From Halobacillus salinarum (GTDB taxonomy: Bacteria; Bacillota; Bacilli; Bacillales; Halobacillaceae), in contig NZ_CP095073.1 in the NCBI RefSeq assembly GCF_022919095.1, positions 3,844,001-3,908,000 on the forward strand: DNA of 64,000 nucleotides, read 5' to 3'. Shown here piece after piece: positions 47,811 through 56,967 of the stretch (position 1 is its first letter; every line of letters starts with the position of its first letter). The notes beneath the pieces are model-generated. The model saw only the letters and a program-made list of their open reading frames with translations, was not told where the DNA came from and did no database searches. The position numbers and the translations under genes were made by a program.

Positions 47811-49571
47811 TTACAAATCAAGTTTAGTATGGTCATTTATTTCTTGAACGAGATCCTGATCATCCCTAAACTTAAGGGCAATGCTGCTATTGATTTTTAC
47901 TACCTCTGGATGTGCGGTGAGAAAGTCTTTTATTTCGGGAAGAAGTAACGGCCTCTTCCCGACATTCAAACCTTTATAAAGAGCTTCAAACATATCCAGA
48001 TCCTGCTTCTCATCAAGGGTCAGGCGGGCATCTGGAATAACAAATTCTTCAGGCAGCCCTACTTTATTTACGTAAAAATGCTCAGGGTTATTCATAAAAT
48101 AAAAAGGAAGGTATTCGGTGTACGACAGAGGTTTAGGAGAGTGGTGTAACTTCTTCAAAGCCTGAACGGTGAAAATATCCCCAGCTGTTCCCACTGTAGG
48201 ATCTTTTGCACAAGTGTAATCCGCACCTTTTTGCAGATGATCGTTTAATAAATAGTTAAGCAGGCTTGGAGAAACCACCGGACAGTCCCCCGTAACGCGA
48301 ATAACGACATTTGCTCCATAATTGTCTGCAGCTTGCACAATTCTATCCACAAGATTTTCGGGATCACCACGAAAAACTTTTACCCTTCCATCCATCGTGA
48401 ATTGTTCAAGGGGATCATCCTGCTCTACTGTCGAAGTAGCAAGGACAATGTTTTCTATCCCCGGCACTTCCAGACAATTAAGTAGACATCTAGTCACTGA
48501 TGGGATTCCGTTAATGGGGAGGAGAGCTTTCATTTTTAAACGTGTTGATTTTAACCGGCAAATGACGACTAAAATTATGTTGAGCGGCTTTAAATTTGGA
48601 GAGATGATGGGTGTGTTTTTAGTGATATCAACCGCAGCAATTGAGGGAAGAAGCCGCTTTGCATCTTGAGGCATTAAAGCATTTTCAGCAGGGCACCTCT
48701 TAAAAGAAATCTTTTCTAATGTAAGAATTTCTCCTTTAAGAATTTCTTGATTAGCAACGATTCGAACTGCATCTTTTAAATAAGCGCGTTGAGGGGATGT
48801 GATTCTCCCATTTCCTAAGAGTACTTCAGCTTCCCTGATCTTTGCGGTCATCGTTTTAAATTCATGGGTCTCCAAAGCAGAGAAATAGTCAATTCCTTTA
48901 CGACTGCGATCGATTGTTATGTGTTTTTCGATAATTTCTGCGCCTGCAAAAACCGCATACACGGGAAGCTCCTGCGCCAAAGAATCTGTTCCATCTATAT
49001 GGTCGGCGAATCCTACTTTATATTGGAAGCGTTTCTTTAATTTTTCGAGCCTTTTCAGGTTAGTATCCTCTTTTTGAGCTGGATATCCTTGGAAACCATC
49101 CATCAGAATAACTTCATTTCCCTCTAATTCCGGGGTCATTTGATCCATTAGTTCTTTTATTTCCTCTAAATACCATCCGCCTACCCCGATGATTAAAGGT
49201 AGATTTAATTGTGCAGCTTTTATTAAAATGTCTGCTTTTATTACCGTTGAAGGTACTTTTATCCCATCTATCCTATTCTTTAATTGATGGACGAGCTGGA
49301 ACCCCCATTCATCCACAATATCAACCCATACTTCTAAACCAAGGGTTTTGGCAAGTTCTATGACTTCACTCCAGCCGAATTGATCAATAAATAATTGTTT
49401 GTAATCCAAATAGTGCCTGTAATCCGGCGTTGCTAAGTAATCGTACTTAAACCATTGAAATTTCACTCCATCTGCGCCGGTCTTGGAAGCTTCCCTTACC
49501 AAGCGCTTAAGCAACTTCAAAGAGCCCTGATGAGCATTAGCGATTTCCGCAATTATTTTGACATTCCCCAA
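47811..49571 (-). CDS. NeuB-type synthase fused to SpsF-type cytidylyltransferase
   Basis: 586-residue two-enzyme fusion. Residues 1-255 are a NeuB-like synthase (IIAEIANAHQGSL, VGFADHIDGTDS, AEIIEKHIT), which would join PEP to an amino sugar. Residues about 265-330 resemble the SAF domain. Residues 331-586 are a SpsF/NeuA-like nucleotidyltransferase starting CRLKSTRLKMKALLPINGIP, with RVTGDCPVVSPSLL, which would make the CMP-sugar. In B. subtilis the equivalents SpsE and SpsF are separate proteins. A TTG start follows GGAGG by 8 bases. It may supply the CMP-activation (PseF) step otherwise missing here, and may make a second nonulosonic acid. Confidence 0.82.
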   Translation of the reverse strand: MGNVKIIAEIANAHQGSLKLLKRLVREASKTGADGVKFQWFKYDYLATPDYRHYLDYKQLFIDQFGWSEVIELAKTLGLEVWVDIVDEWGFQLVHQLKNRIDGIKVPSTVIKADILIKAAQLNLPLIIGVGGWYLEEIKELMDQMTPELEGNEVILMDGFQGYPAQKEDTNLKRLEKLKKRFQYKVGFADHIDGTDSLAQELPVYAVFAGAEIIEKHITIDRSRKGIDYFSALETHEFKTMTAKIREAEVLLGNGRITSPQRAYLKDAVRIVANQEILKGEILTLEKISFKRCPAENALMPQDAKRLLPSIAAVDITKNTPIISPNLKPLNIILVVICRLKSTRLKMKALLPINGIPSVTRCLLNCLEVPGIENIVLATSTVEQDDPLEQFTMDGRVKVFRGDPENLVDRIVQAADNYGANVVIRVTGDCPVVSPSLLNYLLNDHLQKGADYTCAKDPTVGTAGDIFTVQALKKLHHSPKPLSYTEYLPFYFMNNPEHFYVNKVGLPEEFVIPDARLTLDEKQDLDMFEALYKGLNVGKRPLLLPEIKDFLTAHPEVVKINSSIALKFRDDQDLVQEINDHTKLDL

Positions 49572-49599
49572 TTTCTTGACCTCCTTACAAATGACGAGT

Positions 49600-51246
49600 T
49601 TATCTCAGTTTACCTAACTGCTCCACAGAATAAAGAACAAATCCTGAAGGAATTTTTTTCATGACTTTATCTGGAAGCTGTTGAACTTCAGTAGAGTTAA
49701 TCTTAAGATTCTGGATCAAGGAAGGGTCCGGAATTTCTCTTTTAAATCCTTCATCCATCAGAAAGATACTGGAATCAGATCCTTTTATTAAGGTTTGATT
49801 TTTCAAATACTTCGGTATTTCATAGCTTCTTACTCCAGACATCGTATAAATGAGTTCAGACAGCTTGGCACAGGATAGCTGAGCGGGGTAAATATTTGCG
49901 ATCACCTTTTTAATGCTCAGTTTTATTCTTTGATAATATTCTTCGTCCCTCAATAGTTTAAAAATGATTTTGGATAAAGCTAAAGAATCCGACTGCATCA
50001 GTCCCCTGATAAAACCATAATTAGCCCCATCAAAGGTATTTCTATTTAGATAAACGACTGGAGTCCCATACAACATCGCTTCAATTCCTACCGTTGAATA
50101 ATACACGCATACAAGGTCGACGTTCGGCATTAGATCGTACAAGACAGAGCTATCTTCGATTAAACGAATCGTATTATATCTTGCTTTAAAACCTTCATAT
50201 CGCTTCCACTTACCTGTACGTAACTCCATCGGGTGCGGTTTGATAACAATTTGAATTTCATTGTCTTCTAATAAATATTTGACAAGTGCACTTAATTGAT
50301 TGAAATCCAAGATGTACTGTGTGGCTATTAATACGGTTTTCTTGTGCACAGATAAGCCAAGCTTTTTATAGACCTCGGCTTTCTTTTTTGGGATATTCGT
50401 GAAAATCCCGTCGTACCTTGGATGTCCCATGATTTCGATCCGATTAGCTGGAATTCCGGCATTCTGATAAAACAATCGTTCACAATTTCCATAGCTGCCT
50501 ACAATCGGGGAAGTGATTGGCACCCATCCCCGGTCGGCTGAGAGCATACCATGTTGTAAAGTGATAGTCGGAATCTGTTTGATTTTAGCAGCAACAGCTA
50601 GAGTTCTGCTGAAATAATCTCCTTCTCCCCCTATCACGATACAGCTGACCGGCTTTTTGCTGAGGAAAACCATTATTTTAGTTAAATACCGCATTACCTC
50701 AGGAATTTCTCTATCGAGTATATGTTTTTGGAAGCTCGGCAGCTTAAAGATCGGGTGGGAAACATACTTCGAGAAAATTCTTCGCGCCTGTGTTTGGAAT
50801 TTCTTAATTAAAATATCTGTTTTAATCGTATAGTTCGTTAAATAATCAATGGGCAGCCATTGATGGCTTTCATCATTACCTTCATACCTCAAAATTTCTG
50901 TCGTGCTGGAATTAAAATATTGTAAGTAATTTTCAGGTGCAAACCGCAAATTCAACTCATCGTATAAAATAATCTTTCCTTTGTTGTTCTTTCTATAGGG
51001 TTTATCTTTCACCCCTAACCTTATAATCTTTTCAAATTCCGGCTGCAATTGTTTTCGATGAAGCACCTTTACTTGAAAAGAATTCAAAGTTTTAGCGTTT
51101 CTTAAAACTTCTTTAACTCCTTCAATTCTATGAAACCAGTAGGTTCTTATCAGGAGTACGAGCGGTACCCCTTTATAAGTCATGCTGCTGAAGGCCTGCA
51201 TAAAATCAAATTCTAGCGACCATTTATTTTTACTATATACGTCCAT
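49600..51246 (-). CDS. GT-B-like surface glycan protein, candidate nonulosonate transferase
   Basis: 548-residue soluble protein. The C-terminal half shows a GT-B arrangement: ITLQHGMLSADRGWVP, IEIMGHPRYDGIF, IVIKPHPMELR and DLVCVYYSTVGIEAMLYGTPVVYLN (by its ends), as in capsule, polysialyl or CDP-glycerol transferases and UDP-GlcNAc 2-epimerase relatives. The N-terminal FDFMQAFSSMTYKGVPL is shared with the 57-kb gene, so they are paralogues. I chose the ATG at 51246. It lies between pseI and the NeuB fusion, so a role in transferring the CMP-sugar is plausible but unproven. Confidence 0.65.
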   Translation of the reverse strand: MDVYSKNKWSLEFDFMQAFSSMTYKGVPLVLLIRTYWFHRIEGVKEVLRNAKTLNSFQVKVLHRKQLQPEFEKIIRLGVKDKPYRKNNKGKIILYDELNLRFAPENYLQYFNSSTTEILRYEGNDESHQWLPIDYLTNYTIKTDILIKKFQTQARRIFSKYVSHPIFKLPSFQKHILDREIPEVMRYLTKIMVFLSKKPVSCIVIGGEGDYFSRTLAVAAKIKQIPTITLQHGMLSADRGWVPITSPIVGSYGNCERLFYQNAGIPANRIEIMGHPRYDGIFTNIPKKKAEVYKKLGLSVHKKTVLIATQYILDFNQLSALVKYLLEDNEIQIVIKPHPMELRTGKWKRYEGFKARYNTIRLIEDSSVLYDLMPNVDLVCVYYSTVGIEAMLYGTPVVYLNRNTFDGANYGFIRGLMQSDSLALSKIIFKLLRDEEYYQRIKLSIKKVIANIYPAQLSCAKLSELIYTMSGVRSYEIPKYLKNQTLIKGSDSSIFLMDEGFKREIPDPSLIQNLKINSTEVQQLPDKVMKKIPSGFVLYSVEQLGKLR

Positions 51247-51287
51247 TTGCAATTCCCTTTCACTTTCCAAATAAAATTATTCATTCA

Positions 51288-52346
51288 CTACGACCCCAAC
51301 ACATACTCCCATTTCATTGCCGTCCCTTTTTTTAAGTCCACCACGGTTTTCTTACCTAAAAGAAGCTCGTAATATTTAGACGGAAGCCCATATCCAGGAC
51401 GTATGACCTTTATGTGTTCTTTAGTTAACCTGGTCCCTGCTTTGACATTCTTAGAAACATAAATTGACCTTCTGAATTGTTCTGATGGTATTTCTCTCTT
51501 CGTTGAACCATATACGATGCTCCCGAGGGACTGCCAGGCGTTATGAGTATCGATGACAAGGTTTTTCATTTCATCCGGCTCCATTGAAAAAGCAGCATCT
51601 ACACTTTCTTCTTTTCTCGACAAAGTAAAATGTTTTTCGATAAAAGTGGCTCCCAGGGCAACGCTGGCTACAGCGACACCGGTTCCAAGTGTATGGTCAG
51701 ATAAACCTGCCTGACAGGCAAAGGTTTGTGTTAAATTGGGGATTGTATTAATATTGGTATTTTCAGGCGTAGCAGGATACGTGCTCGTGCATTTCAACAA
51801 GATCAACTTGTCGCATCCTGCTGCTTTTAACGTTTGAACCGATTCTGCAAGCTCCGTCAATGTCGCCATCCCAGTTGAAAGAATAACAGGCTTCCCCGTT
51901 CTCGCTACTTTTCTCAATAGCGGAAGATCCGTGTTCTCAAAAGAAGCAATTTTATAGCAAGGTACGTCCAAGGTTTCCAAGAAGTCGACAGCTGTCTCGT
52001 CAAATGGAGTACTGAAACCTACTATTCCAAGTTCCTTACATTTATCAAAAATCGCCTGATGCCATTCCCAGGGTAGCTGAGATTGTTGATACAGATTATA
52101 AAGGGACTCCCCGTTCCACAAACTCTTAGGATCGCGGATAAAAAAATCCTCCTGCGGACAATCCAGTGTCATAGTTTCGGCAGTAAAGGTTTGAACTTTT
52201 AAGCCGTGTACACCGCATTTGGCTGCAGTCTCTACAATTTGTAAAGCTCTTTCCAATGATTGATTATGATTTCCCGACATCTCTGCCACAATAAAGGGAG
52301 GATAAGCAGTTCCAATATACTGATCTCCCACTTTTATAGTGTCCAT
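51288..52346 (-). CDS. pseI: Pseudaminic acid synthase PseI
   Basis: 352-residue NeuB-family synthase of the PseI branch, condensing PEP with 2,4-diacetamido-2,4,6-trideoxy-altrose. AEMSGNHNQSLERALQIVE is a PseI hallmark, and CTSTYPATPENTNINTI, GLSDHTLGTG and FIEKHFTLSR carry conserved active-site residues. The C-terminal SAF domain is present (RRSIYVSKNVKAGTRLTKEH). AAGGAGG lies upstream of the ATG. It follows pseG by 5 bases. Confidence 0.92.
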   Translation of the reverse strand: MDTIKVGDQYIGTAYPPFIVAEMSGNHNQSLERALQIVETAAKCGVHGLKVQTFTAETMTLDCPQEDFFIRDPKSLWNGESLYNLYQQSQLPWEWHQAIFDKCKELGIVGFSTPFDETAVDFLETLDVPCYKIASFENTDLPLLRKVARTGKPVILSTGMATLTELAESVQTLKAAGCDKLILLKCTSTYPATPENTNINTIPNLTQTFACQAGLSDHTLGTGVAVASVALGATFIEKHFTLSRKEESVDAAFSMEPDEMKNLVIDTHNAWQSLGSIVYGSTKREIPSEQFRRSIYVSKNVKAGTRLTKEHIKVIRPGYGLPSKYYELLLGKKTVVDLKKGTAMKWEYVLGS

Positions 52347-52351
52347 GACAT

Positions 52352-53446
52352 CTAACTGCCTCCTTTTCTGTTGAACATGCTTAACAGCGCTGAAGTACTC
52401 TCTTCAGGAAACAGGTTTCGGGCATTTAAAGCCATGTGTCTAAGGGATTCAGGGTCATTCATCATTTCCTGAACCGCCATTGCGATTAATCCAGCTTTTA
52501 CATCCTCTGCACGCCCTAAATTAACGATGATGCCTTCTTCCACAAGCTGCTCACTCAGACCATATTGGTTCTCTGCAGCTAAAATAACAAGAGAGGGAAG
52601 CTCTAAGTAACACCTTTCCCATGTGGAGCTTCCTAATGCCCCAATGGCTAGATCTGCTTCGGCCATTAACTGAGCCATATAATCGATTTGACAGTGAAAA
52701 GTTATATTCGGATGCTCCTGACAAACGGTTTCGATTATCGTTCTATTTCTATTCGTTTCCCCTACTACGACATCCACTTTTATTTCCGGCTTCTGTAATT
52801 GGAGGAATCCTTCCAATGCCTTTAACGTTTCATTCGTCGGGTCACTTCCACCGAACGAAATTAATATTCTATTTACTTTTCCGCTTCTTTTCCGGAGTTT
52901 TTTTCGTGCATCCCTGAATTCAGCACGGAGTAAGGCGTAAGAGGGACCCAATAGTTGAATCGTTTCTTTTGGCACTAAATGGTTATAGCGTTCCGTGGGA
53001 TTTTTATATAAATTTTGGTCGAGCAGGACATCACAAATATGAGCACGATCAGCCAAGTCATCAATCACCATGATTCGACTCACAAACGATTTAATTTCCC
53101 TTTCCCAATGATAATCAATACCATAATGGTCAATAATCATCCAGTCCGCTTTTTTCTCAGCAAGAGCGGCGGTGGTCTGAGAAACATCCTCTTTCCAGTG
53201 TGCTCCAAGCCAATGGGCATGATTTAGCGATGTAGAGCGGGAAAAGGTATTTGATGGGAGTGGAAGTTCAATAATGGGAAATTGCTTCACTTTTTTCACA
53301 TAGGTGATTAAATTTCCCGGAAGCTTGCGGCAAATAAATGAGACGATGCAGCCCATTTCTCTTAACTCTTCAGCAAGGGTCAGACAACGCATGATATGAC
53401 CTGTTCCAATCTCAACTGAGGCATCCGCTCTTATGAAGACATTCAT
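52352..53446 (-). CDS. pseG: UDP-sugar hydrolase PseG
   Basis: 364-residue PseG, which removes UDP from UDP-2,4-diacetamido-2,4,6-trideoxy-altrose. The start at 53446 gives MNVFIRADASVEIGTGHIMRC with the catalytic His17 in the expected place; AGGAGAG lies upstream. ISFGGSDPTN and ADLAIGALGSSTWERCYLELP (by its ends) are GT-B-type features shared with MurG. It lies 13 bases after pseC. Confidence 0.92.
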   Translation of the reverse strand: MNVFIRADASVEIGTGHIMRCLTLAEELREMGCIVSFICRKLPGNLITYVKKVKQFPIIELPLPSNTFSRSTSLNHAHWLGAHWKEDVSQTTAALAEKKADWMIIDHYGIDYHWEREIKSFVSRIMVIDDLADRAHICDVLLDQNLYKNPTERYNHLVPKETIQLLGPSYALLRAEFRDARKKLRKRSGKVNRILISFGGSDPTNETLKALEGFLQLQKPEIKVDVVVGETNRNRTIIETVCQEHPNITFHCQIDYMAQLMAEADLAIGALGSSTWERCYLELPSLVILAAENQYGLSEQLVEEGIIVNLGRAEDVKAGLIAMAVQEMMNDPESLRHMALNARNLFPEESTSALLSMFNRKGGS

Positions 53447-53459
53447 GATTCTGTCTCTC

Positions 53460-54668
53460 CTAACTATGGGCTGACGCATAATAAGCAAGTACTTTTTTCA
53501 CTGCATGGATGACGTCTTGCGCGTCCTGCTCTGTCATCTTCGGAAACAGCGGGAGGGAAATAATCTCCTGGTACAACTTTTCTGCCTCTGGACATTCTCC
53601 GGTTCGGAAGCCCTTATTTTGATAGTAAGGATGCTGATGGACAGGAATATAATGGACATTTACACCAATATTTTCCCCGTGAAGCGCTGCTACAATTTCC
53701 TTTCGACTTGTTGTGAGTCTATTTAAGTTCAAACGGATGATATACAAATGCCAGCTTGATTCTGCTTCTTTGGCTTGAAAGGGGGGAATAAGAGCAGGGT
53801 GATCTTTAAATGATTCATTGTATAAAGAAACAATATGTTTTCGCTTTTTAATAAAATGATCCAACTTCTGTAATTGACTTAGCCCAAGAGCTGCCTGTAA
53901 ATCCGTCAATCGGTAATTGAATCCGAGATGCTGCATTTCATAGTAATAAGGTTCATCCTTTATCGAGAGCTTGGCTGAGTCTCTAGTAATTCCATGAGAC
54001 CGGAATTGCACTAATTTTTGATAGTAGCTCTCATTGTTGGTCGTAATCATACCGCCTTCACCAGTCGTAATGTGCTTAACCGGATGAAAGCTGAACATCG
54101 TCATATCATTAAAAGACCCCACTGGTGCGCCTTTGTATTTTGCTCCGATTGCATGAGCAGCATCTTCGATAACCACTAGATTATTTTCTTTTGCAATCTC
54201 CCTGATTTCCTTATAGGCAGCTGGCTGACCGGTAAAATCAACCGGAATGATGGCTTTTGTCTTACTGGTCAATTTTTCTCTAACAGAAGCTGGAGAAATG
54301 TTATACGTATGTGGGTCAATGTCCGCAAACACGGGAGTTCCACCCATATAAAGTACACAATTGGCGCTGGCAGCAAAGGTCATGGGAGAAGTAATCACTT
54401 GAGATTCCTCATTAATCCCGGCCGCAAAGCATGCCGCATGTAACGCGGCTGTCCCGCTTGAGAAAGCTACGGCGAACTTCGCCCCCACGAAATGGGCGAT
54501 CGCTTGCTCAAATTGCTCGATTTTTGGTCCCGTCGTAAGGTAATCGCTCTTTAATACTTCAATGACAGCTTCAATATCCGTGTCGTCAATCCATTGTCTT
54601 CCATAAGGTATATAAGTACTTCGAACAGCCGGGCCGCCAAATAACGCTAATTTGTCGCTGCTTTTCAT
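53460..54668 (-). CDS. pseC: UDP-4-amino-4,6-dideoxy-AltNAc transaminase PseC
   Basis: 402-residue DegT/DnrJ/EryC1 aminotransferase of the PseC type. It begins LALFGGPAVRSTYIPYGRQWI, has SGTAALHAACFAAGI and IEDAAHAIGAKYKG, and the PLP lysine is Lys198 in FHPVKHITTGEGG. It uses glutamate to aminate C4 of the keto sugar from PseB. The ATG overlaps the SDR gene stop as TAATG. Confidence 0.92.
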   Translation of the reverse strand: MKSSDKLALFGGPAVRSTYIPYGRQWIDDTDIEAVIEVLKSDYLTTGPKIEQFEQAIAHFVGAKFAVAFSSGTAALHAACFAAGINEESQVITSPMTFAASANCVLYMGGTPVFADIDPHTYNISPASVREKLTSKTKAIIPVDFTGQPAAYKEIREIAKENNLVVIEDAAHAIGAKYKGAPVGSFNDMTMFSFHPVKHITTGEGGMITTNNESYYQKLVQFRSHGITRDSAKLSIKDEPYYYEMQHLGFNYRLTDLQAALGLSQLQKLDHFIKKRKHIVSLYNESFKDHPALIPPFQAKEAESSWHLYIIRLNLNRLTTSRKEIVAALHGENIGVNVHYIPVHQHPYYQNKGFRTGECPEAEKLYQEIISLPLFPKMTEQDAQDVIHAVKKVLAYYASAHS

Positions 54669-55612
54669 TAGCTGCCCCCTGTATTTCTAATCCATTGTTC
54701 TGTTCGTTTAATGCCTTCCTCCAAACTGAAAAGCGGCTCCCACTCCAGTAATCTTTTCGCTTTCCCATAATTACAGAGCAGCTTTGCGATTTCACTTTGA
54801 GGGTGAATATGTTTCACATGCTGTATTTGACTGCTGTCCTGGGCGATTAACTGAGCCAGATCGTTAATGGAAACGTCACGCCCTAAGCCAGCATTGACAA
54901 TTTCTCCATTAACTACCGGTTCATAGCCCGCTACTACTATAAATCGTGCACAATCCTCCACATAGAGCAAGTCCCGCGTCTGTTTTCCATCCCCATAAAT
55001 TTGCAGCGGCAGCTGATTTAATTTATTTTTAATAAAAATGGCTACAACGCCGCCTTCGCCGCCGGTTTTCTGATAAGGACCATACGTATTAAATGGACGT
55101 ATGACAGTAGTCGGCAGACCATAAGCATAGTAATAAGAAAGAACCATGTTTTCAGCTGCAATCTTTGCGCCCGCATATGGAGACGCAGGTTTTATAGGAT
55201 CTAATTCGGTAATTCCAGTTGCACTGGAAGCAGGTGCATAAACCATACATGTACTCATAAATACGACTTTCACCTGATGATGCTTACATTCTTCCAAAAT
55301 ATTAAATGTTCCAATTGTATCGTTTTCAAACGTTGTTTTCGGATCATCTATACTGTCCTGGACATTAATACTGGCCGCTAAATGATAGCAAATATCGAAC
55401 TTCTTTAAGAAGAGGCTTTTAAGTAATGCCACATCTTTTATATCTCCCTTAATGACTTCCATTAATGATGGATGCTGGCTCATTTCTCTAAGGTTTTCAG
55501 AACTTCCATTTGAAAAATCATCCAGGACCCAGACTTTATGGCCGTCATCAAGCAGCCGTTTGACGACCCACCTTCCAATAAAACCTGCCCCGCCAGTGAC
55601 TAATATATTCAA
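54668..55612 (-). CDS. NAD-dependent nucleotide-sugar epimerase/dehydratase (SDR)
   Basis: 314-residue extended SDR. The nucleotide loop is TGGAGFIG and the catalytic pair is in SPYAGAKIAAE (Tyr-x-x-x-Lys), with RPFNTYGPYQ typical of UDP-sugar 4-epimerases. It sits between pseB and pseC, but the core pathway has no step for it. It may provide a UDP-sugar for the glycan, or act on a pathway side-branch. Exact substrate unknown. Confidence 0.82.
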   Translation of the reverse strand: MNILVTGGAGFIGRWVVKRLLDDGHKVWVLDDFSNGSSENLREMSQHPSLMEVIKGDIKDVALLKSLFLKKFDICYHLAASINVQDSIDDPKTTFENDTIGTFNILEECKHHQVKVVFMSTCMVYAPASSATGITELDPIKPASPYAGAKIAAENMVLSYYYAYGLPTTVIRPFNTYGPYQKTGGEGGVVAIFIKNKLNQLPLQIYGDGKQTRDLLYVEDCARFIVVAGYEPVVNGEIVNAGLGRDVSINDLAQLIAQDSSQIQHVKHIHPQSEIAKLLCNYGKAKRLLEWEPLFSLEEGIKRTEQWIRNTGGS

Positions 55613-55747
55613 AAGTCTTCCACTCCTTCTTTGCCTTCTACAGGAATACTTATTTTGACCGCTTGAAATTATTCATCTGAACATTATACGAGGAGCACCT
55701 TAAGATTTATGCTTCCACGTTCTCAAATCCGTTTTTCTTTACTTGCG

Positions 55748-56749
55748 TTAGATGAATGCTTCTCCTTTTAATAATTGATACAGTTCTTGTTTCTTAATAG
55801 GAGTTTCATTACTGGAGCTATACGTCCCAGGCACAGCTTTCCTCACCTGTGCATATGCTGAATTAAGCCCAGAATGTCTGCCGATTACGTACATATCAGT
55901 TAACTCAAGAGCAGTAAGAGATTCTTCATAAGTCATCAACTCTTCATACATTTTTTCTCCCGGACGTACTCCTATTTCTTCCACTCTAATGGAACTTGGG
56001 TCCAAGCCCTGCTGTTTGCTGATTTCTTCAATCAAGATGTCAGATAAATCTCCGAGTAAAATGACCGGCATTTTTAATACAAACACTTCTCCACCTTCAG
56101 CCTCTTCCAATGCCTTCATTGTTAAATCTGTGGCTTGTCGAAGGGTCATCATAAATCTCGTCATCGTACGATCTGTAACCGTGATTTTTCGGTCTTCAAC
56201 AATTTGCTTCTTAAAGAGAGGAATGACAGAGCCTCTAGAACCCATGACATTGCCAAATCGTACACTTGCAAAAACAGGACTGCTGCTCATTCCCTCTCCT
56301 TCAGAAGTCATCAACCGTTCAGCGATCAATTTAGTAGCACCATATGAATTAGCCGGGTTAATAGCTTTGTCAGAACTCGTAAACACCACTTTTTTTACAC
56401 CTTGTGCAGTGGCTGCTTTCACAATATTATGTGTTCCGTGTACATTCGTAAGTACGGCTTCATATGGATTGAATTCACACGAAGTCACATGCTTCATGGC
56501 AGCAAGGTGAAAAACATAGTCCACGTTTTCCATTACTTCAACTACACGCTGATAATTTCTAATATCTCCCAATAAAAACTTCACGTTCTTTAGTTTTCCA
56601 AGTTCATTTTGAAAATGGTATTGTTTATACTCATCCCGGCTGAAGATTTTGATCATGTTCGGCGATTGCTTTACCAATGACTTGACAATACTTCTGCCAA
56701 TAGTCCCTGTACCTCCAATAACTAAAACATTTTTGTCTTTAAAAAACAT
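55748..56749 (-). CDS. pseB: UDP-GlcNAc 4,6-dehydratase (inverting) PseB
   Basis: 333-residue short-type dehydratase, first step of pseudaminic acid synthesis. The NAD(P) loop is GGTGTIGR (12-19). FTSSDKAINPANSYGATKLIAE (by its ends) contains the Asp-Lys pair and the Tyr-x-x-x-Lys set typical of PseB/FlaA1, and FGNVMGSRGSVIPLF is conserved. AAGGGAAG precedes the ATG. It is followed in order by SDR, pseC, pseG and pseI genes. Confidence 0.93.
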   Translation of the reverse strand: MFFKDKNVLVIGGTGTIGRSIVKSLVKQSPNMIKIFSRDEYKQYHFQNELGKLKNVKFLLGDIRNYQRVVEVMENVDYVFHLAAMKHVTSCEFNPYEAVLTNVHGTHNIVKAATAQGVKKVVFTSSDKAINPANSYGATKLIAERLMTSEGEGMSSSPVFASVRFGNVMGSRGSVIPLFKKQIVEDRKITVTDRTMTRFMMTLRQATDLTMKALEEAEGGEVFVLKMPVILLGDLSDILIEEISKQQGLDPSSIRVEEIGVRPGEKMYEELMTYEESLTALELTDMYVIGRHSGLNSAYAQVRKAVPGTYSSSNETPIKKQELYQLLKGEAFI

Positions 56750-56967
56750 AAGCTTCTTCTTCCCTTTAAGATAATTTGAATATTAGAGAAGGAGCGTCTA
56801 CCCCAAAGCTCGTATATTCTTTTCAGTACTACCATTTATATTCCTAAAGGGAGCATCGGTGAGAATAATATACTCTTACCTAGACAAGGCCTACTTCATC
56901 TTGTGGAGATAAAAAAAAGCTCCCTCCCGAGTAAGGAAAAAGCCTGTGATAATAAAGAAGGTGCAGC

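Noticed and set aside
55989-56510. 173-codon plus-strand open frame
   Set aside because: It is antisense to well-supported pseB, has no RBS, and its Ser/Thr/Val-rich composition is typical of a complementary-strand frame.
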